From: Litorimonas sp039975855
GTDB taxonomy: Bacteria; Pseudomonadota; Alphaproteobacteria; Caulobacterales; Maricaulaceae
DNA length: 64,000 nucleotides
Reading direction: 5' to 3'
Assembly (NCBI GenBank): GCA_039975855.1
Contig: JBDWGH010000004.1
Span: 186,001-250,000, forward strand
The notes beneath the pieces are model-generated. The model was not told the origin of the DNA, did no database searches, and was given only the letters and a program-made list of their open reading frames with translations. Position 1 is the stretch's first letter. Each line of letters starts with the position of its first letter. This document shows, one piece after another, positions 32,957 to 40,643 of this stretch. The position numbers and the translations under genes were made by a program.

Positions 32957-34771
32957 TCAGTCGCGCGCTTCTTTCGAAGCCCGCATCGCACGGTGCATAC
33001 CGTCCGAGTTGTCGCCCGATATGGTTTCCACCAATCGCGCGCGGGTGTCGTTCAGGTCAGCATCAGTTTGGTTTTGTCCCAAAAGGGTGTCGGCCTGGGC
33101 ATTCCAGAGAGCCGCGCGTTCGTCCAATGATGCGTCCGTGCCGCCCATCCCAGCCCTGATCAGGAGCCGTTGACGGGACAAAACACGGTAGTCCTGTTCC
33201 AATCCTTCGGCCTCTATATGTGCAAGAAGATGAGTCTTTTCAACCGCTTTCGTCTGTCTCCACCAATCAAGTACAGCTCTTTGGATAACGGCGCAGGACG
33301 AATGTGTAAAATCCAGTTCAAACAGGCGTTCATCAACGCGCTCTAATAGCTCCGGAAACTCAACAATAGCCCCGATTAAGGTCGTTTCCACCCGTGCATT
33401 AGAAGCCAGCTTCTTGGCCGAGGCAATTTGGGTGGATTTATTCGCTTTTGCCTCTCCTGACCTATTTTTACGGCCTCGTCCGCCCTGCCAGCCAAATTGG
33501 GCATCAAACCGCGCGAGAAGTTCGGTCTTATAGAGGGCCTTCACATCCGCATTCTGGATCTCATCTAACGCTTTATAGAGGCGTGATTTTAAACCTGCTT
33601 TGGCCTCGGGCGTGTTTAGCGCCTCGACTTCGATCTCACGCCGCCACAACATATCCACCAACGGAACCGCATTGTTTAGAACCGCCTGCATCGCTGGCGG
33701 GCCGGAGGCTCGGATAAGGTCATCTGGGTCTTGGCCGTCCGGCAATATGGCAAAACGAATGGATTGCCCCGGACGCAATAAAGGCAAAGCGCGTTCAATT
33801 GACCGAAAGGCTGCCCGGATGCCGGCTTTATCCCCGTCGAAACATAATATTGGTTCAGGTCCAACCCGCCAGAGAAGCTCTAACTGGTCTTCTGTCAGCG
33901 CAGTTCCCATAGGCGCGACCGCATGGGTAAAACCAGCGCGAGCCAGCGCGATGACATCCATATACCCTTCGGCGACAATCAATCCGCGGGCAGAATTTTG
34001 TGGATCCAAAAACGCCCGGCGAGCGCGATGGTAGTTATAGAGCAGTTTGCTTTTCTGAAAGATCGGCGTTTCAGGGCTATTCAAGTATTTGGCTTTGGCA
34101 TCCTTTGCCATGGCCCGTCCGCCAAAAGCCACTAACCGTCCACGCCCGTCATGGATTGGAAACATGATGCGATCTCGAAACCTATCCCAAGGTTGGCGGG
34201 ACCGATCTTCGGGCTCGACCAATAGGCCTGCTTCAATCAATTGTTCAGGCATGGCGCCTTGAGCGATCAATTCGTCTTTAAGGGCTGAGAAATTATCTGG
34301 CGCGAACCCCATACCAAAGGCTTTGGCAGCGGTTTTGCTCATCCCGCGGCCTTTCAAGTAATCTCGCGCTGCGTCACCATCGCCGCGATATAGTGTCTTT
34401 TCGAAAAACTCCTGCGCGCGCTCCATCCAAGAGACGGTCTCTTTATTGCGGGCTGCGCGAGCTTCGGCTTGCGGATCAGCCTTAGGCATCTCCATACCGG
34501 CCATGCCAGCGAGGGTTTCCACGGCTTCGGGAAAAGACAGACCTTCAACCTCCATCAGGAATGAGATCGCATCTCCATGCTTGCCGCTGGAGAAGCAATG
34601 ATAAAACCCCTTCTCGTCATTGACGAAAAAGCTGGGCGTCTTTTCATTGGTAAAAGGCGACAGTCCCGCGAATTCGCGGCCCTGTCTTTTGAGTTTGACG
34701 CGGCGGCCGACGACATCGGACGGCCGAACGCGCGCTTTCAACTCTTCTAAAAAATTATCACCGAACCTCAT
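32957..34771 (-). CDS. dnaG: DNA primase
   Basis: DnaG makes RNA primers for replication. The 604-residue chain has the CHC2 domain (residues 1-100), a TOPRIM core (VAEGYMDVIALARAG with the catalytic Glu, CFDGDKAG with the metal Asp pair) and a C-terminal helicase-binding domain. In the zinc ribbon most ligands are replaced: the usual CPFH is SPFT and the usual CxxC is CFSS, so zinc is unlikely to bind. I believe this is shared by some other alphaproteobacterial primases, so it need not mean loss of function. The neighbouring rpoD is the usual partner gene. Confidence 0.95.
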   Translation of the reverse strand: MRFGDNFLEELKARVRPSDVVGRRVKLKRQGREFAGLSPFTNEKTPSFFVNDEKGFYHCFSSGKHGDAISFLMEVEGLSFPEAVETLAGMAGMEMPKADPQAEARAARNKETVSWMERAQEFFEKTLYRGDGDAARDYLKGRGMSKTAAKAFGMGFAPDNFSALKDELIAQGAMPEQLIEAGLLVEPEDRSRQPWDRFRDRIMFPIHDGRGRLVAFGGRAMAKDAKAKYLNSPETPIFQKSKLLYNYHRARRAFLDPQNSARGLIVAEGYMDVIALARAGFTHAVAPMGTALTEDQLELLWRVGPEPILCFDGDKAGIRAAFRSIERALPLLRPGQSIRFAILPDGQDPDDLIRASGPPAMQAVLNNAVPLVDMLWRREIEVEALNTPEAKAGLKSRLYKALDEIQNADVKALYKTELLARFDAQFGWQGGRGRKNRSGEAKANKSTQIASAKKLASNARVETTLIGAIVEFPELLERVDERLFELDFTHSSCAVIQRAVLDWWRQTKAVEKTHLLAHIEAEGLEQDYRVLSRQRLLIRAGMGGTDASLDERAALWNAQADTLLGQNQTDADLNDTRARLVETISGDNSDGMHRAMRASKEARD

Positions 34772-34792
34772 TTCCTAAAGGTAAGCGCGAAT

Positions 34793-34870
34793 CAGGCTGA
34801 AAGCGAGTCCGATCAGCCTGGTAAGTTCAACTCCGAACTTACTGTGTAAGCCCAGGGTAGAATCGTTCTA
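34793..34870. repeat. Cluster of three hairpins in the dnaG upstream region
   Basis: CAGGCTG/CAGCCTG (34793-34820), the 8-bp GTAAGTTC/GAACTTAC (34821-34842) and TAGAA/TTCTA (34858-34870, covering the stop of the next gene) follow one another in less than 80 bases. No T-run follows. They could be a weak terminator of the VOC gene or a structured dnaG leader. Confidence 0.5.
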
Positions 34871-35230
34871 GCTAAAGTCGAAAAAGCAAAGCTTATTCCC
34901 ATCTGGGTCTTTTACATAGGCGCCGTAGAAAACACCTTCGATACGGGAGCCGGGCGCGCCATCGCAAGTCGCACCGAGTTGAATCGCCTTGTTATAAAGT
35001 GCTTCAGCGCCAGCTTGTGATCCGCCGCGGAACGCGACCATCGCACCGTTACCCGGAGATGGAGCTTCTTCGTTATATGGCTGACAAACAGCAATCATGG
35101 GTTCGTCGGTTGATTTTCCGATCATAGCGAGACGGCCAACATCGACGAGGACTTCGGAATCCAAGAGCTCCGTGTAGAATTTCTTAGCAGCGTCCAAATT
35201 TTTGACGCCAATCGTGGTGTATCCAATCAT
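34868..35230 (-). CDS. VOC-family (glyoxalase-like) protein
   Basis: This small 120-residue vicinal-oxygen-chelate domain protein has the family pattern: TTIGVKNLDAAKKFYTELL at the start and FYGAYVKDPDGNKLCFFDFS at the end. The first metal-ligand position, normally His or Gln, looks replaced (TTIGV), so the metal site may be incomplete. VOC proteins detoxify aldehydes or bind antibiotics and metals; the substrate here is unknown. It lies 25 bases behind the ChrR-type cupin gene on the same strand, so the two are probably one operon facing a TetR regulator. Confidence 0.85.
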   Translation of the reverse strand: MIGYTTIGVKNLDAAKKFYTELLDSEVLVDVGRLAMIGKSTDEPMIAVCQPYNEEAPSPGNGAMVAFRGGSQAGAEALYNKAIQLGATCDGAPGSRIEGVFYGAYVKDPDGNKLCFFDFS

Positions 35231-35255
35231 GGTTTTTCCTTTTTGATGGATGAAG

Positions 35256-35924
35256 TTATTCGGATGTGTCGACAGGCAAATGCCCTGTCTTCACATAAAT
35301 TAGGCAACCTTCTTTCGAGAATGGATGATGCATGGACATATGCGGACTGCGCAGCCATGTGCCCTTAGGGTAATCGCCGTTCTCGTCAGAGAACACGCCC
35401 TCAAGTACAAATATCTCTTCGCCGCCAAAATGACGGTGCGGACTAAATTTCGTTCCAGGCGCCCAGCGGACCAGTGCGCAAGATTCGCCTTCATAACTAT
35501 GTAGCGGTAGCACCGTCAGACCAGGCGCGGAGCCCGGTAGAAATTCCGCCGCCCGCGTATCCTTTGTAAAATGCGCTGTGTCGCCCTCGTCGAACTGATG
35601 AAGCTTCACGAGGATCACGCATCCATCCACACTATGGGGCGTGTGCGACGTGCCAATGGGATTTCGGATGTAAGTTCCTGCGGGGTAGTCCCCATGCTCA
35701 TCTGAAAAGACACCGTCCACGACCAGTATTTCTTCGCCGCCGCCATGGGTGTGCTCTGGAAAATAGGAGTGCGGATCATACTTTACGAGCGACGTCGCTC
35801 GCGCGACTTCTTCGCCAATCCGATCCAACTTTCGTCGCTGCACTCCAATCATCGGGGAATCTTCCCAAACCATCGCCGATGTATCGATGACGACTCGCTT
35901 CGAAAAATCAGCATTAATACGCAT
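35256..35924 (-). CDS. Double ChrR-like cupin protein
   Basis: The 222-residue protein is made of two similar cupin repeats. Each has the His-rich metal motif (SYFPEHTHGGGEEILVVDG in the first, KFSPHRHFGGEEIFVLEG in the second) and a VFSDE.GDYP.GT segment. This is the ChrR-type cupin, known from zinc anti-sigma factors that sense singlet oxygen. The N-terminal zinc anti-sigma domain is absent and no ECF sigma gene is adjacent, so an enzymatic or sensing role is more likely than anti-sigma action. It is divergent from the TetR gene, and the operator in between probably controls both. Confidence 0.87.
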   Translation of the reverse strand: MRINADFSKRVVIDTSAMVWEDSPMIGVQRRKLDRIGEEVARATSLVKYDPHSYFPEHTHGGGEEILVVDGVFSDEHGDYPAGTYIRNPIGTSHTPHSVDGCVILVKLHQFDEGDTAHFTKDTRAAEFLPGSAPGLTVLPLHSYEGESCALVRWAPGTKFSPHRHFGGEEIFVLEGVFSDENGDYPKGTWLRSPHMSMHHPFSKEGCLIYVKTGHLPVDTSE

Positions 35925-35942
35925 GATACGACCTTATTCGTA

Positions 35943-35971
35943 TTGACTACCTAGTGACAGGTAGGTATATC
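35943..35971 (+). promoter_or_regulatory. tetR promoter with operator between -35 and -10
   Basis: TTGACT (35943-35948), 17 bases, then TATATC (35966-35971) is a good promoter. Between the two boxes lies the inverted repeat CTACCT...AGGTAG (35947-35964), with a second register ACCTA...TAGGT. A TetR dimer bound there would block its own promoter and the divergent cupin promoter. Transcription would start near 35978. Confidence 0.65.
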
Positions 35972-36029
35972 AAATATGAAGGTTTGCAAGCCTAAATCGA
36001 CGTCCACACAAAAACGTGAGCCGACACAA

Positions 36030-36566
36030 ATGAGCAGTGCCACTAAAATTCTCGACATTGCCGAAACCCGGATGCGCCGCGCGGGGTATAACGCCGTTAG
36101 CTACCGCGATATCGCGGCCGAGATGGGCATCAAAAGCGCCAGCCTTCACTATCACTTCCCCAAGAAAGAAGATTTGGGCGTCGCGCTTGTCAAACGCTAT
36201 GCGGCGAATTTTTCTCGAAACTTGTTCAACTCAACGATTATGACGGACACCCACGAAGAAGAGCTAGCCGTGTTCGTCAATCTCTACAGGACAGCCCTTG
36301 AGGATCATCAACTTGTTTGCCTTTGCGCGGTTTTAGGCGCGGAAGCTCCTGGCTTGCCGGAACCCGTAACCAATGAAGTTCGCGCGTTTTTCGAAGAGAA
36401 CATTCTATGGCTGACCAATGTTTTCACGGGGCTCGGCAAAGCAAACCCAGAAAAGTCCGCAAAGATCGCTCTCTCCCTATTAGAAGGCGCGATGATCGTA
36501 AGTTCAGTTAATAACGATAACGGTGTATTCGATGCAGCGGCAGAGTCGGTTTTGACCACCCCCTAA
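36030..36566 (+). CDS. TetR-family transcriptional repressor
   Basis: This 178-residue regulator has an N-terminal helix-turn-helix (GYNAVSYRDIAAEMGIKSASLHYHFPKKEDL, about residues 19-49) and a helical ligand-binding half. An in-frame ATG at 35976 lies at or before the predicted transcription start, so it cannot be used from the visible promoter; the Met at 36030 is therefore chosen. It is divergent from the cupin-VOC pair and likely represses both them and itself. The ligand is unknown; a reactive aldehyde or other toxic compound would fit the neighbours (inference). Confidence 0.88.
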   Translation: MSSATKILDIAETRMRRAGYNAVSYRDIAAEMGIKSASLHYHFPKKEDLGVALVKRYAANFSRNLFNSTIMTDTHEEELAVFVNLYRTALEDHQLVCLCAVLGAEAPGLPEPVTNEVRAFFEENILWLTNVFTGLGKANPEKSAKIALSLLEGAMIVSSVNNDNGVFDAAAESVLTTP

Positions 36567-36671
36567 CGAGTCTTGGACAACCTACCCTTTTTTCACTTTT
36601 CAGGCGAGTTTGGACTCAAGTCGCCTAACGCGAACCACAAAAACACATTGGGCCCGTGTTATGGTGTATTT

Positions 36672-36701
36672 GTGCCGACATTCCTAACTGAACGTCGGCA
36701 C
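36672..36701. terminator. Terminator between convergent tetR and S41 protease genes
   Basis: The 8-bp stem GTGCCGAC/GTCGGCAC has a 14-base loop and is followed on the plus strand by ATTTTAT. A weaker hairpin (AGGCGA/TCGCCT) lies near 36602-36626. Confidence 0.65.
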
Positions 36702-36708
36702 ATTTTAT

Positions 36709-38241
36709 CTAGGGTGCGCTGATTTCTAATCGCGACCTCGCCTCGGTGAGTGAGCAGTCATTTGCTTGAGATTCACTATTCGCTAGCGCTCCAAAACCGA
36801 GGGCCTCTAGTGATGCATCAATGGCCTGATTGCGTTCAGCCTCAGAATCGGCGAGCGCAAAGGTAACGGCTTCAACGTCTACGGGGACACCGGACACCTC
36901 GAAATTTTGTCCTGTGTGATCATAAACAATCATATTTGTCAGCCCTATTTGTAAGGTCTCAATTGGAAGGGGCTTGTCGAGGATCGCTGAGAGGACCCCG
37001 TCTGACGGCTCACCAACGAAACAAACGGGGTGATTCAGAGCCCGCATTGATAACAAGAAGTGTTCCGCAGCACTAAATGTGTTGGGCCCCGAAATCGTCG
37101 CGATCGGTCGATCATATGACACCCGTTCTGTTGGGCTTAAATCACGATGCACGAGTTCCGTTAACTGCGGCATTGGCGAGTCATCATAGCTTATCGCCTG
37201 GAAAGAACTTACCGGTATTTTTTCGGTCGTGAATCTATTCGCAATAGCATCCGCAACCGAGAGTTCTCCACCGCCATTGATCGATACATTGATAATCAAA
37301 GCTTCAGTGTTCGCAAAATCTGTAAGAATTCTGTCCATCAAGTCTTCAGTTGCATCCACATCCGTTTCGGAGCCATCATCTGATAGTCCTCCCATACCGT
37401 CGATTTGAAGGTAGCCAACTTGCCCATTTCCGATTGTCGCCCACAGGAAGACATCCTGACTTTCCCCGCCTGCCATATCGACGCTTCCATCATCAAAGTA
37501 ACTGTTTCGGATAGATTCGAGGCGTTGAAATTGTACGCCTATATATTCGTTGATATTTGTAAATTCTGACTGATTTTCAAAACCTGTTACTAGGACTTCC
37601 TCGAGATTTGACCTGCCGGGTGTGAATTCGAAATTCGCTCCGTCGCTCAACGTGACATGACTATCGTCTAATTCGGACAACAGCCCAATCATTTCATTGA
37701 CGAGTGCTTCGGTTGTCGTGTTTTCACTTACCCGCATCTTCGCGTCTCTCACGCGCTCATCCCAATCCAATATTCCCCGTTCTTCGAAGAACGGATAATA
37801 GTCGCTGAAATTTTGAGTAAAGTGATTGATCGCGGCCACCGGACCATTTTCAGTAATCAGCCTATTGTCTGTGCATGCGGGCGGCAAGCCGTCACGTTTG
37901 GAGAAAACAAGAGCGGCAGAATCTTCGGTCGCTATAAATTCATCCGAACCCACCGAATCAATCGCAATGATTTGCGTAAGGTCAGTCTGCGTAATCGTCT
38001 CAATCTCAAAGCATGTTTCGCGTGAATAGTCATACCGTCGAATTGTTTCTGCTTGAACGTCTAGCGCTCGGCCAAAGCCTTTTTGAATCCAGACTCCGTC
38101 TGGGATTGGTTGATTGGAACCACCGGGTTCCACAATAGGATTTAAAGGCGGAGGACTGATTGAACTCCCTCCGCAAGCTGAAATTAAAAGAGCTGGCAAT
38201 AGCAGCATTGATTTTGAGATTTTGGATTTACGAAAGTACAT
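36709..38241 (-). CDS. S41-family peptidase lipoprotein
   Basis: The lipobox (LLISAC, Cys about residue 22) is followed by a Pro/Ser linker and a tail-specific-protease-type core of about 450 residues. Family features are the helical LLSELDDSHVTLSDG segment (about residue 190), the strand ALIINVSINGGGELSVADAIA, and GPNTFSAAEHFLLSMRALNH with the likely catalytic Ser (about residue 380), then VGEPSDG. No PDZ domain is obvious, so it belongs to the PDZ-less S41 group seen in many marine bacteria. The substrate is unknown. It is probably monocistronic and AT-richer than the core genes around it. Confidence 0.85.
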   Translation of the reverse strand: MYFRKSKISKSMLLLPALLISACGGSSISPPPLNPIVEPGGSNQPIPDGVWIQKGFGRALDVQAETIRRYDYSRETCFEIETITQTDLTQIIAIDSVGSDEFIATEDSAALVFSKRDGLPPACTDNRLITENGPVAAINHFTQNFSDYYPFFEERGILDWDERVRDAKMRVSENTTTEALVNEMIGLLSELDDSHVTLSDGANFEFTPGRSNLEEVLVTGFENQSEFTNINEYIGVQFQRLESIRNSYFDDGSVDMAGGESQDVFLWATIGNGQVGYLQIDGMGGLSDDGSETDVDATEDLMDRILTDFANTEALIINVSINGGGELSVADAIANRFTTEKIPVSSFQAISYDDSPMPQLTELVHRDLSPTERVSYDRPIATISGPNTFSAAEHFLLSMRALNHPVCFVGEPSDGVLSAILDKPLPIETLQIGLTNMIVYDHTGQNFEVSGVPVDVEAVTFALADSEAERNQAIDASLEALGFGALANSESQANDCSLTEARSRLEISAP

Positions 38242-38441
38242 TTACGCACCCTAATTTTGAGGAAAGAAATGAAAGAGGAAATTAAAAACGCCCAGCGGAT
38301 TTGTGGGATCAACAAAGACCTAAGATTGGATCATCGGGGTTGGAAATTTCTCAGAAATGATTGCCTGAGGGCCTTACAAGTTTCACAAGCACGAAATTAA
38401 TCACGAGCACTAGAAACCATACGGAGAAGTATTTTAGCACG

Positions 38442-38831
38442 CTAACCCACCACCCTATGGCCGCGGCCAGACATGCAGGTTTTCATCATTTGTTTGCGTT
38501 CTTCACGGGCATCCATCGCCCCAACTCCAGCCCCTAGGGCGCCCCCAACAACAGCACCCAATAAAGCCTCTTCTAACCCATTGCCCTTATCGTCAGCGAA
38601 TACGGAAAGCCCCGTGAGGCCGGCGGCAAGCAGAGCCGTTTCTTTCGAGTTGCCATTTAGGAGCTTTCGTTGCTCGGCTAGGCTCCTGCAGTCAGAAATA
38701 TCTTGCTCATATTTCGCGCCCGTTGGCCCATCTACTATGGGCATATAAGCCGCGCCAGTGTTCGCACAGCCTCCTAATGAAACTGCACCCAAACCTATAA
38801 CGAGAGTGTACAGACTTTTTGAATTAAACAT
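38442..38831 (-). CDS. Glycine-zipper lipoprotein
   Basis: The 129-residue lipoprotein has a signal ending in SLGGC. A short polar part contains two Cys (DCRSLAEQ). A glycine-zipper segment (ALLGAVVGGALGAGVGAM, about residues 87-104) and a basic end (REERKQMMKTCMSGRGHRVVG) follow. The final Cys may pair with the earlier one. Glycine-zipper proteins associate with the outer membrane; no precise role is known. The start at 38831 has AAGGAGA 8 bases upstream; the longer frame is rejected for that reason. A large inverted repeat lies in its upstream region. Confidence 0.85.
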   Translation of the reverse strand: MFNSKSLYTLVIGLGAVSLGGCANTGAAYMPIVDGPTGAKYEQDISDCRSLAEQRKLLNGNSKETALLAAGLTGLSVFADDKGNGLEEALLGAVVGGALGAGVGAMDAREERKQMMKTCMSGRGHRVVG

Positions 38832-38899
38832 TTTGCGTCTCCTTGTAATTGCAAATTCAAGGCGCATTAGCAGCGGCTAAAACGACAATCGCCTCTACC

Positions 38900-38955
38900 G
38901 ATAGGAGAGGACAAATTTATGCATTTACGCGAGCGCGTTGATGTCCTCCCCTATC
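38900..38955. promoter_or_regulatory. 14-bp imperfect inverted repeat with nested hairpin
   Basis: GATAGGAGAGGACA (38900-38913) and TGTCCTCCCCTATC (38942-38955) pair at 13 of 14 positions. The 28-base centre itself holds ACGC-GAGC-GCGT. It sits in the divergent region between the glycine-zipper lipoprotein and the AraC regulator. It could be an operator or a very stable RNA stem, and no T-run follows on either strand. Confidence 0.6.
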
Positions 38956-39048
38956 CAAAAGGACAAAAGCGACGCAATTTTACTTGCTTTTGAATACCTC
39001 GTAATTTGATATCCGCAAATATGAGGTTCGAAGGACGAGATTTACGCA

Positions 39049-40281
39049 ATGGATGATGCAGTACCCACGATTTTGGTGGCCATAAATATCGGGCTCTGCA
39101 CCCTCGCTGGCACTTTGTTGAGCTTTCGGTCGAAAAATGCGGCTGTTTACTTGCCTCTAGCGACCTTCTTTTTCTTGTGTGCTTTTTTGAACTTTACGAC
39201 CGTTATGAATTTTGTGGCGCCTCAGTATGATATCTTTCTCAGCACAATATGCGTTTCAATAGTCGCGCCTATGCTTTGGCCGATGTTCTGGTTTTATATA
39301 GAGGGTTTAACACAAGAAACTCGTTGGCGATTCAACCAACGTCATGTGTTGCATTTAATCCCCTCCCTATTTGGCTTGCTTGCAGCGGGTCTCGTGGCCT
39401 TACTTCCACAAACAACACGATTAAGTTTTTTCGGCGAAGATGACCCCATCCTGATTACACCTCTAGCCGTCATTGCTATGATTTTCTTGGCCCTAGTTAT
39501 TGTAATCTGGTTTTTCCAACTCATCATATATACGATCTTGGGATTAAGGCGTCTTTTCAAATATAGGCGGCGATTGAAAGATGTTTTTGCTAGTACAGAG
39601 AACAAGGAATTAACCTGGCTTTTTGTTTTATTTTCATGTTTAGGCCTAACCTGCATCTACGCTATTCTTAACTCTTTCTTCCCATCTCTTTACGAACTCG
39701 GGGGTCCATTTTCAGCCGTTTGGGAAGAGTTGGTTTTGATGTCTTTTCTTTTTGCTTTGGCAGTTTGGGGTCTTCGGCAAAGTCCTGGATTCGAACCGCT
39801 TTACACGGAGCAAGAGAAGGTAGAAAAATCGCAAGCCTCTAACCAATCTGAAGACCCAAAACTAATTGCCGCATCTGATAGAGATCAAAAAGAGAAATAT
39901 GAAAAATCTGGACTAGATGGGGTACGCGCCGATCGGATTTCTAGGAAACTTGAAAAGATCATGGAGACGGAGGAATTATATCTCAATCCCAATTTATCGC
40001 TTCCTATGCTGGCTAGGAGATTAGGTGTGTCTACGAACATATTATCACAAACGCTAAATCAGACGATTGAATGTAGCTTCTTTGACTACGTCAACAAATA
40101 TCGAATTGCGGCCTCACTTCCAATGATCACTCAACGAAACAACACAATTTTGACTATCGCCATTAGTGTCGGATTTAATTCTCGATCAGCCTTTTACAAA
40201 GCCTTTAAAAGAGAGATCGGAACAACGCCTACCTCTTATCTGAAAAAGGACATCGCTAAAGATATGAGCGTTGTACTTTGA
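39049..40281 (+). CDS. AraC-family regulator with membrane sensor domain
   Basis: The 410-residue protein has about seven N-terminal hydrophobic segments (residues 1-240). A charged linker (about 255-300) leads to a C-terminal AraC helix-turn-helix pair (LSLPMLARRLGVSTNILSQTLNQ and ILTIAISVGFNSRSAFYKAFKREIGTTPTSYLKK). Membrane-anchored AraC regulators of this form occur in Bacteroidetes and marine alphaproteobacteria and may sense a lipid or small molecule in the membrane. Codon use is AT-rich compared with rpsA next door. It faces away from the glycine-zipper lipoprotein, which is a candidate target. Confidence 0.88.
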   Translation: MDDAVPTILVAINIGLCTLAGTLLSFRSKNAAVYLPLATFFFLCAFLNFTTVMNFVAPQYDIFLSTICVSIVAPMLWPMFWFYIEGLTQETRWRFNQRHVLHLIPSLFGLLAAGLVALLPQTTRLSFFGEDDPILITPLAVIAMIFLALVIVIWFFQLIIYTILGLRRLFKYRRRLKDVFASTENKELTWLFVLFSCLGLTCIYAILNSFFPSLYELGGPFSAVWEELVLMSFLFALAVWGLRQSPGFEPLYTEQEKVEKSQASNQSEDPKLIAASDRDQKEKYEKSGLDGVRADRISRKLEKIMETEELYLNPNLSLPMLARRLGVSTNILSQTLNQTIECSFFDYVNKYRIAASLPMITQRNNTILTIAISVGFNSRSAFYKAFKREIGTTPTSYLKKDIAKDMSVVL

Positions 40282-40643
40282 GATCAAAGCTTGGGCATTA
40301 TCGAAGGGTCTGAAGTTTCACAATTAAGCCCTCCGGGATCCACATTCTTACCTAAGCAGGCTATCTTTTGGTTGGATGCCAAATTCACGCTCCGTGTGGA
40401 TTTACAGCGAAGTCGTTTCTGCCCCATTGTTAAAACAGAAAGACGTTACGTCCCGCAGTATTCTTTGCGCACTTGCAGCTTGCATACTGAATTCCGCTCA
40501 CCTATAGGCCCCGCGAGTTTGCGGATTGGCACTCCACCGTCTTGCGTCTCATCATTCTTACGCCCGGATTGGCCGGGCTAGTCCATCAAATCGCAATGAT
40601 GCGAATGATCGGCAGGACCTTATTGCTGGAGCACCTCCCTTAC
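40282..40643 (+). other. Gene-free stretch and probable rpsA leader with hairpins
   Basis: No convincing gene lies in these 362 bases. Three hairpins occur before rpsA: CCGC/GCGG (about 40517-40530), the strong GCCCGG-ATTGG-CCGGGC (40562-40578) and TCGCA-ATGA-TGCGA (about 40590-40603). Ribosomal protein S1 commonly controls its own translation through leader structure, which fits their place (inference). No clear promoter boxes or terminator for the upstream araC gene were found. Confidence 0.45.

Noticed and set aside
35976..36029. TetR start codon at 35976
   Set aside because: It lies at or before the transcription start predicted from the -35 and -10 boxes, so it could not be translated from that transcript.
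40291..40581. A 96-codon frame upstream of rpsA
   Set aside because: There is no ribosome site or family resemblance, and it overlaps the hairpins of the likely rpsA leader.
40542..40643. N-terminal extension of ribosomal protein S1
   Set aside because: The open frame continues upstream, but the added residues do not resemble S1 and contain two hairpin-forming sequences.
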